DNA from: Synergistetes bacterium HGW-Synergistetes-1
Lineage (GTDB): Bacteria; Synergistota; Synergistia; Synergistales; Synergistaceae
Assembly: GCA_002839185.1 (NCBI GenBank)
Contig: PGXO01000012.1
Location: 1-51,929 of the forward strand
Reading direction: 5' to 3'
DNA length: 51,929 nucleotides
The notes under the pieces are model-generated. The model worked only from the letters and a program-made list of their open reading frames with translations, searched no databases and had not been told where the DNA came from. Positions within the stretch are counted from its first letter, which is position 1. Every line of letters starts with the position of its first letter. This document shows, piece after piece, positions 34,074 through 42,264 of the stretch. The translations under genes and the position numbers were made by a program.

Positions 34074-34523
34074 TTAAATTTGACTCTCTATCTGAGCTTT
34101 GTCGCCTTTTTTCACTTTTCCTCCTGAAACAACTACGCAAAAAAGACCCTCTGAAGGCAGCAGGCTGATTCCAAATGTTCTGCTCACGATGCTTGGATGA
34201 TCCTCCTTGCCTACCTGTGTGACCTCTATAACTGCATCTTCCCCTAGCTTTATCCTGCTTCCGGGTGAAAGAGAAGAGAGATCCAGCCCCTCGATCAAAA
34301 CATTCTCCGCAAAATCACCGGGTCCCATGTTAAGGCCCTTTTGCCTGTTTACTTTTTCAAGGCTTTCATAACTGAGACATGTGACCTGACGTCCCCAGTC
34401 TCCGGCATGTCCGTCGTTTTCGATCCCCTTACCGGCAATAAAGAGCGCTTCCGGTACTTCTTTTTTAAGCTGTCCTCTTTGAGGACTGACAGATATTGAG
34501 TAGACCTTTCCATTTTTTTCCAT
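34074..34523 (-). CDS. MOSC domain protein
   Basis: About 149 aa, a single MOSC domain as in MoaB-associated and YiiM-like proteins that handle molybdenum cofactor sulfur or N-hydroxylated compounds. Segments seen: GIENDGHAGDWGRQVTCLS and GPGDFAENVLIEGLDLSSLSPGSRIKLGEDAVIEVT. A conserved Cys usual in sulfurase-type members is not obvious outside VTCLS. The ATG at 34523 with AAGGAAG upstream is preferred to 34544. Confidence 0.85.
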   Translation of the reverse strand: MEKNGKVYSISVSPQRGQLKKEVPEALFIAGKGIENDGHAGDWGRQVTCLSYESLEKVNRQKGLNMGPGDFAENVLIEGLDLSSLSPGSRIKLGEDAVIEVTQVGKEDHPSIVSRTFGISLLPSEGLFCVVVSGGKVKKGDKAQIESQI

Positions 34524-34601
34524 GTTAACTTCCTTCCTGCCCATCCATAAATGGAAAATTTATTTTTCTTGCAGATTATAATTCAGGGTTTAGCAGTCAG
34601 T

Positions 34602-35033
34602 CTATAGCTGCGAGGTGCAGTGGGGGCACCTTGTTGCATTGTCATCGATCTCCGAGAAACAGAAGGGGCATTTACGCTTGGGAGCCGGTGCAGGGGCAGG
34701 TTTTGACATTCTGTTTGCAAAGCGTATGACCCAGAATATCGCCCATGCCTGAATAAGGAAATTAATGATCGTGTTGATAAAAAGGCCATAGCTTATTACA
34801 GGCAGACCGGCTTCTGTCGCTTCAGCAAGCGTCGCAGCAGGAGTCCCTGAAAGATTTATGAACAGATTGGAAAAATCTACACCGCCCAGCGCAAGTCCTA
34901 TCGGCGGCATGAGGATATCGGTTACCAGAGAAGCGATCACCTTACCAAAGGCCGCACCTATTATCACACCTACTGCCATGTCCAAAACATTACCTCGCAT
35001 TGCAAAGTTCTTAAAATCCTGCATTACTGACAT
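34602..35033 (-). CDS. mscL: Large-conductance mechanosensitive channel MscL with C-terminal zinc ribbon
   Basis: 143 aa. Standard MscL part: the N-terminal amphipathic helix MQDFKNFAMRGNVLDMAVGVIIGAAFGKVIASLV, a periplasmic loop and TM2 (about 75-100). Instead of the usual short cytoplasmic helix bundle, a Pro/Ala linker (PAPAPAPKRK) leads to a zinc ribbon with CPFC and CPHC pairs at the very end. The channel opens on hypo-osmotic shock; the ribbon could set pentamer assembly or respond to metal or redox. Confidence 0.94.
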   Translation of the reverse strand: MSVMQDFKNFAMRGNVLDMAVGVIIGAAFGKVIASLVTDILMPPIGLALGGVDFSNLFINLSGTPAATLAEATEAGLPVISYGLFINTIINFLIQAWAIFWVIRFANRMSKPAPAPAPKRKCPFCFSEIDDNATRCPHCTSQL

Positions 35034-35152
35034 GAGAACACCTCCGCGTCATTAATGATTAGATTATAAGTTAAAATTGTAAATATTATAATATCAAAAA
35101 GAAAAAAATAAACTAAAAAATCACAGTTAGCGGGTGAAAAACATTCTTAACA

Positions 35153-35941
35153 TCACTTTACAAGCTTGTCAAAGCTTGGGATCGAATTGATCAGTTTTAC
35201 AGTATAAGGATCATCAGGAGCATTCAGCACCTTTTCAGACGGCCCTTCCTCGCAGAGACTGCCCTCTTTCATAACCATTATCCTCTCTGCCGCATTTCCG
35301 GCAAGTAAAAGGTCATGAGTGACAAATATCATCGCAGTCCCTGACGCTGCGTATTTTTCCAGTACTTCGACAACCTCACCGCGCGTTGAAGCATCCTGCA
35401 TCGAAGTTGGCTCATCGCATAACAATATCTTCGGAGAGAGCATGAGAGCCCTGGCGATCTGCACTCTCTGCCTTTGTCCGCCGGAAAGGGAAACAGCACG
35501 TGATCTCAGTATCCTCTCTCCTCTCAGGCCAAGCTCTGCAAGCAGGGCCTCTGCCCTCTGCCTTATCTTTTCTTTGCTGATATCAAGTCCCGCAATAACT
35601 GCCGGTTCGCACACTGCATCCAGTGCCGAAAGTCCGGGAGGAATAGCACCGTATGGATCCTGCTGAACATACCCACATTTTTGCCTGGCCTTTGCCAGTT
35701 CGTCTGCACCAAGCAAGGAGAGATCCTTACCGAAAAGAGCAACTCGGCCTTTCTCCGGTTTTACAAGTCCGACAAGGGCACGCAGCAGAGTGGTCTTGCC
35801 GCTTCCGGACCCTCCAACAACCGCAAGTCTCTCCCCGGGCGCCAGTGAGAGGGATATATCACTGACAGCTTTGTGGACGGAGCCCTTTTTGGACCTGAAA
35901 CTTACTGTCAGTTCCACTGCTTCAATAATTTTATTATCCAT
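35153..35941 (-). CDS. Peptide/nickel-type ABC transporter ATP-binding protein (second)
   Basis: 262 aa ABC ATPase: Walker A GGSGSGKTT, Q-loop GYVQQDPYGAI, signature LSGGQRQRVQ, Walker B ILLCDEPTS, H-loop VTHD. It is the DppF/OppF-like partner and ends the five-gene importer operon. Its start overlaps the stop of the other ATPase gene. Confidence 0.92.
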   Translation of the reverse strand: MDNKIIEAVELTVSFRSKKGSVHKAVSDISLSLAPGERLAVVGGSGSGKTTLLRALVGLVKPEKGRVALFGKDLSLLGADELAKARQKCGYVQQDPYGAIPPGLSALDAVCEPAVIAGLDISKEKIRQRAEALLAELGLRGERILRSRAVSLSGGQRQRVQIARALMLSPKILLCDEPTSMQDASTRGEVVEVLEKYAASGTAMIFVTHDLLLAGNAAERIMVMKEGSLCEEGPSEKVLNAPDDPYTVKLINSIPSFDKLVK

Positions 35942-36719
35942 TCTTTTTATTCCTCTGCCAGAACATTTCCCTGATCAGATCTTTAGTATGGGGATGCCGG
36001 GGATAATTCACCAATTCATGTGGTGTGCCCGACTCTGCGATCATCCCATCCTTCATAACAACAAGCCTGTCACAGACCATCGCAGCCAGCGGCAGGTCAT
36101 GGGTGACAAGAATTATCGACAGGTCTTTGCTTTTTCTAAGCCCGGAAAGCAGTTCAAGTATTTCGGCCTGCACTATCACATCCAGCGCAGTAGTAGGCTC
36201 GTCAGCAAGAAGAAGTGCGGGAGAGCACGCAAGAGCAAGAGCGATCGCCGCGCGCTGTTTCTGGCCTCCCGAAAGCTCGTGGGGATACCTTTCTTTGATG
36301 CCTGCATCAAGCCCGACATCTTCCAGAAGACGGACCACCTCTTTTTCTGCATCTTCGCCGAATATGCCTAAGTGTACGTTAAGCACTTCCTCAATATGCC
36401 TTTTGATCTTCATTACCGGCGTAAACGAATTCTGGGCTCCCTGAGGTACCAGCGATATCTCTTTCCATCGCAAATTTCTCATCTCACTCTCCGACATCCT
36501 TAGGATATCGGCCCCCTTGTATAGGATCTCACCTGTGACTTCCGTACGTGGAGGCAGAAGTCCCAGAAGGGCAGTCATCAGTGTGCTCTTGCCACTGCCC
36601 GACTCTCCCACAAGACCCGTGAAGCTGCCTTTTTCGATGCTGAGGGAAATACCGTTAACTGCAGCTGTCACTCTGTCCATAGAGTTGTATCTTACTGTGA
36701 GATCTTTTATGTCAAGCAT
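35934..36719 (-). CDS. Peptide/nickel-type ABC transporter ATP-binding protein (first)
   Basis: About 261 aa DppD/OppD-like ATPase: Walker A GESGSGKST, Q-loop SLVPQGAQNSF, signature LSGGQKQRAA, Walker B LLLADEPTTALD. The C-terminus is shorter than in OppD, without the usual Cys-rich Fe-S-like extension. The ATG at 36719 overlaps the end of the permease gene by 8 bp and has GGGAGCGG upstream; a TTG at 36734 is possible. Confidence 0.92.
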   Translation of the reverse strand: MLDIKDLTVRYNSMDRVTAAVNGISLSIEKGSFTGLVGESGSGKSTLMTALLGLLPPRTEVTGEILYKGADILRMSESEMRNLRWKEISLVPQGAQNSFTPVMKIKRHIEEVLNVHLGIFGEDAEKEVVRLLEDVGLDAGIKERYPHELSGGQKQRAAIALALACSPALLLADEPTTALDVIVQAEILELLSGLRKSKDLSIILVTHDLPLAAMVCDRLVVMKDGMIAESGTPHELVNYPRHPHTKDLIREMFWQRNKKNG

Positions 36720-37893
36720 TTTTACCGCTCCCAAGTCTTGGGTCTATCTTCTCCTCAAGATATCGCCCAATGTCCATGAAAATCAAACACAAAGCCACTA
36801 TACCGAGACCCGGGGGTATAAGCAGCCACCATGCGCCTTCCGTGAAAGCTCCAAAGGAATGCGCCTCATGCAGCATCCGTCCCCATGATATGAGCCTCGA
36901 ATCCGAGAGTCCCAGAAAAGCCAGCCCTGCCTCGGCCAGTATCGCACCCGGGACTCCCAGCGCAATATTTGCAAGGAGTATCGGTGCCGCCTCAGGGACA
37001 AGGTGGCGCCGGAGAATGTATCCACGTTTTGCCCCCAGGACCCTCAGTCCCTCCACCCAGGGACTTTCTCTCACGGTGAGCACAAGCGCCCTGACCGAAC
37101 GCGCCGTTCCCATCCATGAAAATATGGAAAGTATGAGTACCAGCTGCCACAGGCCTTTTCCCCACAGCCCTGCCAGGACCATCATTATTGGCAGGGTCGG
37201 TATCGAGAGCAATACATCTACGATCCTCATCACAAGAGCGTCGAACCATCCTCCGATGTATCCTGTTGCAAGACCCAGTCCAAGCCCCAGCAGGCTTGCA
37301 ATGAGCGTTGCGCTTATGCCAACGATCAGGGAGGTACGGATGCCGAAAATAAGGAGCGTCAGAACGTCACGGCCTCTCTGGTCTGTACCCAGCAAGCCCT
37401 CCCTGCCTCCGGAAAGTGAGAGCGAAAGTTCTGTTTCTTCGGCACCATCTATGCGTATAGTGTATCTTCCCTTCGAAGGAAAAAGATGTTCTACGCTTTT
37501 TCCTATAAGCGGAAGTCCGAGCTTCTGCTTGAAGATCATGTCCCTGCCGTCCATATTTATCCAGTAGACATCGCTTCCTCTGAGAATATCCAGTACCTTT
37601 TCTCCATGAGGTGTGGACCATATTATCCTTACTTCTTTTACAGGATCGGCTGTTATCCTCCCATTGAGTGCAAAAATTTCAGGAGGCAATTTGTCCCAGT
37701 TGATATCAACAGCTTTGTTTCCCACCGTATATTCCGAAGAGAGGGGAAGTTTCGCATTCCACCATACGGGTCTCGCAAATGGTGCCCCGGTCACATCGGA
37801 CGGATGCCCCGTTATAAGCATCGGACCAAGGAAGCCTGTCAGGAATATGCAGATGAGCAGGATGACGCTCTTCCGTTTCAGGATGTCCGTCAT
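36712..37893 (-). CDS. ABC transporter permease (OppC/NikC-like) with large extracytoplasmic insertion
   Basis: 393 aa, about 90 longer than typical DppC/NikC. TM1 (about 9-27) is followed by roughly 140 residues of predicted extracytoplasmic sequence before the conserved GTDQRGRDVL (169-178) and the remaining five helices. The cytoplasmic EAA loop region (RVLGAKRGYILRRHLVPEAAP) is intact. The insert contains beta-like repeats (IIWSTPHGEKVLD; YTIRIDGAEETELSL) and might contact the permuted binding protein encoded upstream. Confidence 0.9.
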   Translation of the reverse strand: MTDILKRKSVILLICIFLTGFLGPMLITGHPSDVTGAPFARPVWWNAKLPLSSEYTVGNKAVDINWDKLPPEIFALNGRITADPVKEVRIIWSTPHGEKVLDILRGSDVYWINMDGRDMIFKQKLGLPLIGKSVEHLFPSKGRYTIRIDGAEETELSLSLSGGREGLLGTDQRGRDVLTLLIFGIRTSLIVGISATLIASLLGLGLGLATGYIGGWFDALVMRIVDVLLSIPTLPIMMVLAGLWGKGLWQLVLILSIFSWMGTARSVRALVLTVRESPWVEGLRVLGAKRGYILRRHLVPEAAPILLANIALGVPGAILAEAGLAFLGLSDSRLISWGRMLHEAHSFGAFTEGAWWLLIPPGLGIVALCLIFMDIGRYLEEKIDPRLGSGKNA

Positions 37894-38867
37894 TGATCCC
37901 TGCCTCCTACGCGCACCCTCGGATCGACCAGGCCGTATACAACATCCGCGAGCAGGTTTGATATTACCGTTATCAGGGCCAGCATGTAGAATGCAGCACC
38001 TGCGGAAGGATAATCATGGCCTGAGACTGCTTCAAGCAGGAATGTCCCTACCCCGTGCAGTGAAAAGACCGATTCTGTGATCACAGCACCTGATACAAGT
38101 CCGGGTACTGACATGAGCAGGATAGTAAGTATCGGCGGAAGTATCGTCCGGAAGGCATGTCCGTAGACCACTCGGTTTTCCGAAAGCCCCCTTGCCCTCG
38201 CCATCAGGACAAAGTCTTCCCCCAGTGCCTTCACCATCAGGTTGCGAACATACAGTGCCCACCCGCCGAATCCCATAAGTGTGAGGGAGAGGACAGGCAA
38301 TGCCATGTGCCAAAGATAGTCCAGTGTGATCGAAACGGCTCCGGTCGGCTGAGGGATCGAGACACTTCCTCTCAGCGGGAATATCGGGAATGTCCGTGCA
38401 AGAAGCATGATAAGGACAAGCTGCACAAAGAATCCGGGAAATGACGCTGTGACTGCGCCTGCCCTTAAAACTATCCGCTCAGCGAGTTTTCCTCTGTTCA
38501 ATGCGGCCTTGATCCCAAGCCATATACCTAAAACCGAGGATAGGAACATTGAAGTCGCCATGAGGAACAATGTTCCGGGCAAACGGGAGATAAGTTCGTC
38601 CCATACCGGTTTCCTGCTGAGGAAAGAGAGTCCGAAGCTGAATGTGAGCATCTGCTTGATGTAAATAAAAAACTGTTCCGGAAGCGGCTTGTCCAGGCCG
38701 TATAGTTCCCTCAGCCTGTCCTTTGCCTCAGGAGAAAAATTGGGGTCGATGATAGTGCTTACCGCGTCACCGGGCATTATCCTGAAGAGGATGAAGTTCA
38801 GTACCAATACAGCGGCCAAGACCCCTATCGATGATAATAACCTGCCCCAGAACCATCTGTTCTTCAT
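37890..38867 (-). CDS. ABC transporter permease (OppB/NikB-like)
   Basis: 325 aa with six membrane helices. TM1 with the N-terminal FILFRIMPGDAVS motif, the RELYGLDKPLPEQF loop common to OppB-type proteins, and the EAA loop ARGLSENRVVYGHAFRTILPPIL are present. Overlaps 4 bp with both neighbours. Confidence 0.93.
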   Translation of the reverse strand: MKNRWFWGRLLSSIGVLAAVLVLNFILFRIMPGDAVSTIIDPNFSPEAKDRLRELYGLDKPLPEQFFIYIKQMLTFSFGLSFLSRKPVWDELISRLPGTLFLMATSMFLSSVLGIWLGIKAALNRGKLAERIVLRAGAVTASFPGFFVQLVLIMLLARTFPIFPLRGSVSIPQPTGAVSITLDYLWHMALPVLSLTLMGFGGWALYVRNLMVKALGEDFVLMARARGLSENRVVYGHAFRTILPPILTILLMSVPGLVSGAVITESVFSLHGVGTFLLEAVSGHDYPSAGAAFYMLALITVISNLLADVVYGLVDPRVRVGGRDQ

Positions 38868-40567
38868 TCGGTCCTCACATTTTTCTTTTCGAGCATACGA
38901 TAGTGATTATTTCTTTTCATCATTACAAACTCACCCGGCCTGTATTCATCAAGCATGAACGGGCCGGCACCCACAAGACCATAGGGACCGAACTTGCCTT
39001 TTGGGTCTATCGGGTTCCAGTTCTGCCAGTCGTTTACCTTTTGCAGCACCTTTGCCGGCATGCACGGAAGTCCCCCGATGTTGTCGAGGTACCAGTAACT
39101 CGTTCCATCCATGTCCACAGTAAGCTGGGTGCTGTCTGTCACCCTCACGGAACTGATGTTTTTGACAGAGTCAAAAAATCTGGGGATACTGTTTTTTTTG
39201 AGAAAATCTAAGGTAGCTTTTACATCTCCTGCAGTGAGAGGGCTTCCGTCACTCCATTTGAGGCCTTTTCGGAGCCTGAAAGTCAGCCTTGTATGTTCCT
39301 TCCCGTCATTTGTTACAGTTTCAACAGACCAGGACTCCGCGAGTGAAGGCATATCGTCAAGCGTGAAAGGATCCGTGCCGATCAGGCTTTCGTATATAAG
39401 GCCGAGGATCTGCCAGGAATATGCGCTGCTTGCCACAAAAGGATTCAGGTTCCGCGGCTCTTCAGCAAGGACCATATTGAGTGGCCGCTCTTTACCGTCC
39501 GCAGGCTCCGCCATGATGAGCGTCCACATATTATCCGCCGTCATTTTTTCGTTGGAAAAAACATTTTTCCATTTTTTTGAGACCGCTGAAACAGAAAATC
39601 TGCTGTAAACAGGGATGGAGGGCATAAGTTCAGCCAGAAGCAGTTGTGATTTTTTCGACGCAGTTTCTGCATCTGCTCTGTTTTTTGCGTATCTCAGCCT
39701 CAAAAGGACATCGTCAAGGGCCGGGTCATGGGTCGACGTCATGTTGTAGCCGCCGGGCATGTCCATTGAGCTGTGATAGAAGGAGTAGAGAGAATCAGGG
39801 TTCTTCCCCATGCTCCATGCGATGACGCCAAGGGAATATTCTTTTCTGTCAAGTTTACCTATCATTGCAGAGAAATCCATCGGCTCGACATCAACAGGAA
39901 AACCGACTGACCTCAGAGAATCAGCTATCTGTTCTGCAAGCTCCGCTGTTGTAGGCGCTACCCGTGCAAGGGGCGTCAGAAGCTTCATTTTACCCACAGG
40001 AGTTCCGTCAGGATATATCAGGCCGCCTGTAATGCTCCATTTGTATCCTTTTGCGCTGAGACGTTTTTTTGCAGATGCCTTGTCATAAATGTTCTTTGTG
40101 CTTTCCGGCAGGGACCATGGTGATACCGGAGGCAGCCAGCTGTTTATCGGTTCGCAGTATCCGGAGTATATGGTACGCACCATATTGTTCCTGTCTATTG
40201 CTTCTGCCGCGGCATGCCTTACTTCAGGGTCATCCCATGGTCTGCTCTTATTGTTGAGCAGCAGGAAAAATGCGTGGAATCCCCTGGCAAGCGACATTGA
40301 AAGCCCCGGATCCCTGCTGAGCCTGTCAATATCTGAAGGTCGGCTGATGTCACTTACAATATCAAGTTCTCCTTTTTCAGCAGCCAGGACCTGGGAGTCG
40401 GCATTTGTGATAATTACCATGCACAGTTTTTCTATCCGCGGACCGTATACCTTCTCCGGATCAAACCTTTCACCTGCTGAGGCAGTAGTTGAATTCAGAA
40501 CTGTGATCAAAAAGAAACAGGGAAGGATACAGAACAGCCTGGTGAAACTTTTTTGCATTTGGCTCAT
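38864..40567 (-). CDS. Family-5 solute-binding protein with circularly permuted halves
   Basis: 567 aa, exported (signal peptide about 1-32). It is clearly related to DppA/OppA-type binding proteins (SBP_bac_5), but the order is swapped. Residues 41-350 correspond to the second half of normal family members: the LAAEKGELDIV strand, WDDPEVRHAAAEAIDRNNMV, PVSPW, and the final WTL of canonical proteins. Residues 361-567 correspond to the normal first half: PLNMVLAEEPRNLNPF, IYESLIG, PSLAESWSVE, LRKGLKWSDGSPLTAGDV, GAGPFMLDEYRPGEFVMMKRNNHY. A short linker (351-360) joins the old C-terminus to the old N-terminus, and the new ends fall between the old halves. Length and operon context are normal, so this appears to be a working protein. 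Its start overlaps the LacI-like gene by 4 bp. Confidence 0.88.
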   Translation of the reverse strand: MSQMQKSFTRLFCILPCFFLITVLNSTTASAGERFDPEKVYGPRIEKLCMVIITNADSQVLAAEKGELDIVSDISRPSDIDRLSRDPGLSMSLARGFHAFFLLLNNKSRPWDDPEVRHAAAEAIDRNNMVRTIYSGYCEPINSWLPPVSPWSLPESTKNIYDKASAKKRLSAKGYKWSITGGLIYPDGTPVGKMKLLTPLARVAPTTAELAEQIADSLRSVGFPVDVEPMDFSAMIGKLDRKEYSLGVIAWSMGKNPDSLYSFYHSSMDMPGGYNMTSTHDPALDDVLLRLRYAKNRADAETASKKSQLLLAELMPSIPVYSRFSVSAVSKKWKNVFSNEKMTADNMWTLIMAEPADGKERPLNMVLAEEPRNLNPFVASSAYSWQILGLIYESLIGTDPFTLDDMPSLAESWSVETVTNDGKEHTRLTFRLRKGLKWSDGSPLTAGDVKATLDFLKKNSIPRFFDSVKNISSVRVTDSTQLTVDMDGTSYWYLDNIGGLPCMPAKVLQKVNDWQNWNPIDPKGKFGPYGLVGAGPFMLDEYRPGEFVMMKRNNHYRMLEKKNVRTE

Positions 40568-41151
40568 AAGCTCTCCCCGCTGTAAGTGCTTTTTATGACT
40601 ATTTCTTTAGACGGCACCGGTTTGCCTGTAATTATGTTAAGGATAAGCCTTCCCGCAAGCACTCCCGTCTCAAAGGTTGGGACATCAAATTCCCTCTCCC
40701 ATATTACAGGATACGACCCGGGATAACGAAAACCGATCGTGACGACCGGAGCGGCAGACTCCCCGGGAAAGTTTTCAGGATCGATCCAGATGATGCCCTC
40801 AACGCTCCTGTCAATGAGTTTGCCATATTCCCTTGCTGCCCTGAGCGGACTTCCCTCCGTGCGCTTCAATATGATCTCATATTCAGAGTTCGAGATAGTC
40901 CTGTCGAGCCCTGATATAAAATTCGGAAACCAGTCGGGTGTGAAATCACGGACTACTAAGCCGATCAGTCCGCTCCTGTTGGTAGAAAGGTTGCGGGCGT
41001 TTTTATCAAGGCGGTAATTGAGCGCCCTTACAGCATCCATCACCTTTACTCTGGTCTTTTCAGAGATCCTGTGGTCCCCTTTAAGAACACGGCTTATTGT
41101 TGCCTTGTCTACGCCTGCTTCAAGAGCGACATCCTGCATCGTGACCTTCAT
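40564..41151 (-). CDS. Miniature LacI-family regulator
   Basis: 195 aa, against about 330-340 in the family. The DNA-binding headpiece is complete (2-58: VTMQDVALEAGVDKATISRVL, then the hinge RNLSTNRS), followed by the N-terminal effector subdomain (61-145: GLIGLVV... to APVVTIGFRYPG). The sequence then jumps directly to the family's C-terminal end (about 160-195: ETGVLAGRLILNIITGKPVP... ES). About 130 residues, most of the C-terminal subdomain, are missing without any frameshift. It is the first gene of the importer operon and overlaps the binding-protein gene (ATGA). A LacI-type operator lies 15 bp upstream. Confidence 0.88.
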   Translation of the reverse strand: MKVTMQDVALEAGVDKATISRVLKGDHRISEKTRVKVMDAVRALNYRLDKNARNLSTNRSGLIGLVVRDFTPDWFPNFISGLDRTISNSEYEIILKRTEGSPLRAAREYGKLIDRSVEGIIWIDPENFPGESAAPVVTIGFRYPGSYPVIWEREFDVPTFETGVLAGRLILNIITGKPVPSKEIVIKSTYSGESL

Positions 41152-41166
41152 CTGAACACCTCATAA

Positions 41167-41180
41167 TGCAACCGTTTGTA
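41167..41180. promoter_or_regulatory. LacI-family operator upstream of the mini-LacI/importer operon
   Basis: TGCAACCGTTTGTA agrees with the general LacI-family consensus TGNAANCGNTTNCA at 9 of 10 fixed positions, with the central CG. It lies immediately downstream of the predicted start site (about 41185), a repressing position. Confidence 0.65.
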
Positions 41181-41191
41181 TTGCTTCCCAT

Positions 41192-41220
41192 ATTATAACC
41201 AGTCAAACAAGGGGGAGCAA
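41192..41220 (-). promoter_or_regulatory. Promoter of the mini-LacI/ABC importer operon
   Basis: TTGCTC (41215-41220), 17-nt spacer, perfect TATAAT (41192-41197) on the minus strand. Confidence 0.65.
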
Positions 41221-41254
41221 CAGCGGACTCCTCTCATGTCCACAGGAAATACTG

Positions 41255-41279
41255 AGGCCCACCCTGCAAAGGTGAGCCT
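41255..41279 (-). terminator. Weak terminator after the 2-oxoacid oxidoreductase operon
   Basis: Stem AGGC-C-CACC / GGTG-A-GCCT (41255-41263 and 41271-41279) with one mismatch; no clear T-tract follows on the minus strand. Confidence 0.4.
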
Positions 41280-41331
41280 TCGGAATAACTTTTGTGCAGT
41301 CTTAAAAGCTGTCATGCCTAAAGGAAATGCG

Positions 41332-42264
41332 TTAACCTGCGCACTTTTTCAGAAGCCTCTCCCATTCCCTGTCGACATCAGCCTGGCCCTGTGCAACAAG
41401 GTCCATCCTCTCCCTGTCCTTTTTGAAAAGGTGGGAGTAACGTCCCTGCGCCCTGAGGAAATCTTCCAGAGGGACCGGGGTTTTGGGTTTATATGAGAGG
41501 ACGTGTTTTCCTTCTATCACTTCATATACGGGCCAGAAACGGCTGTCAGCAGCTAGCTTACAGACTTTCATCTGGTCCCCGGAATCAATTTTCCAGAAGA
41601 GCGGACAGGGGACAAGTACATTTACAAATGCCGGACCCGGCGTCTCGACAGCCCTTTTGACCTTGGCGATAAGGTCCATCGGGTCATGGAGCGTTGTCTG
41701 GGCAACATATGGAATATCATGCGCGGCGACTATCTCCGTAAGGTTTTTGGCCCTCTGGAGTTTTCCGGGTATCACGCTTCCTGCAGGCGATGTCGTTGCA
41801 TTCGCGCTGATGGGTGTGGCACTGCTTCTCTGTGCGCCGGTATTCATGTAGCCCTGGTTGTTATAGCAGATATATGTAAAATCATGCCCTCTTTCAAGTG
41901 CTCCGGAAAGAGACTGGAGCCCTATGTCATAGGTACCTCCGTCGCCGCCAAACGCAACAAACTTTATCTTCTCCCTGACAAGACCTTTTCTGCTCAAAAC
42001 CCTGTGGGCAGCCTCGACTCCTGATACTCCCGCACCGGCGTTTTCAAATGCCACATGCATGAATGGGACTCTCCATGCACTGTAAGGGTAAACCGTAGTT
42101 GAGACTTCAAGGCACCCCGTAGCACCTACGACTACGACCGGGTCTTCGACAGCCATCAATGCCTGTCTCACCGCCGTAGGCGCCCCGCATCCGGGACACA
42201 TCCTGTGTCCTTCCGTAAGTGGATTCTGTTTTTTTGTCAGTTCTTTAAGGTTAATTCCCGCCAT
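41332..42264 (-). CDS. 2-oxoacid:ferredoxin oxidoreductase, beta subunit
   Basis: About 310 aa thiamine-diphosphate-binding subunit of the pyruvate/2-oxoisovalerate:ferredoxin oxidoreductase family. Cluster cysteines occur in HRMCPGCGAP and GATGCLEVS, and the TPP-binding motif is FGGDGGTYDIGLQSLSGALERGHDFTYICYNN. The C-terminal DRERMDLVAQGQADVDREW is typical. The ATG at 42264 (MAGINLKEL) with AAGGA upstream is chosen; it overlaps the alpha gene end. Substrate class (pyruvate, 2-oxobutyrate or branched-chain) cannot be read directly; the operon's isoleucine-type attenuator points to an isoleucine-precursor 2-oxoacid. Confidence 0.93.
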   Translation of the reverse strand: MAGINLKELTKKQNPLTEGHRMCPGCGAPTAVRQALMAVEDPVVVVGATGCLEVSTTVYPYSAWRVPFMHVAFENAGAGVSGVEAAHRVLSRKGLVREKIKFVAFGGDGGTYDIGLQSLSGALERGHDFTYICYNNQGYMNTGAQRSSATPISANATTSPAGSVIPGKLQRAKNLTEIVAAHDIPYVAQTTLHDPMDLIAKVKRAVETPGPAFVNVLVPCPLFWKIDSGDQMKVCKLAADSRFWPVYEVIEGKHVLSYKPKTPVPLEDFLRAQGRYSHLFKKDRERMDLVAQGQADVDREWERLLKKCAG

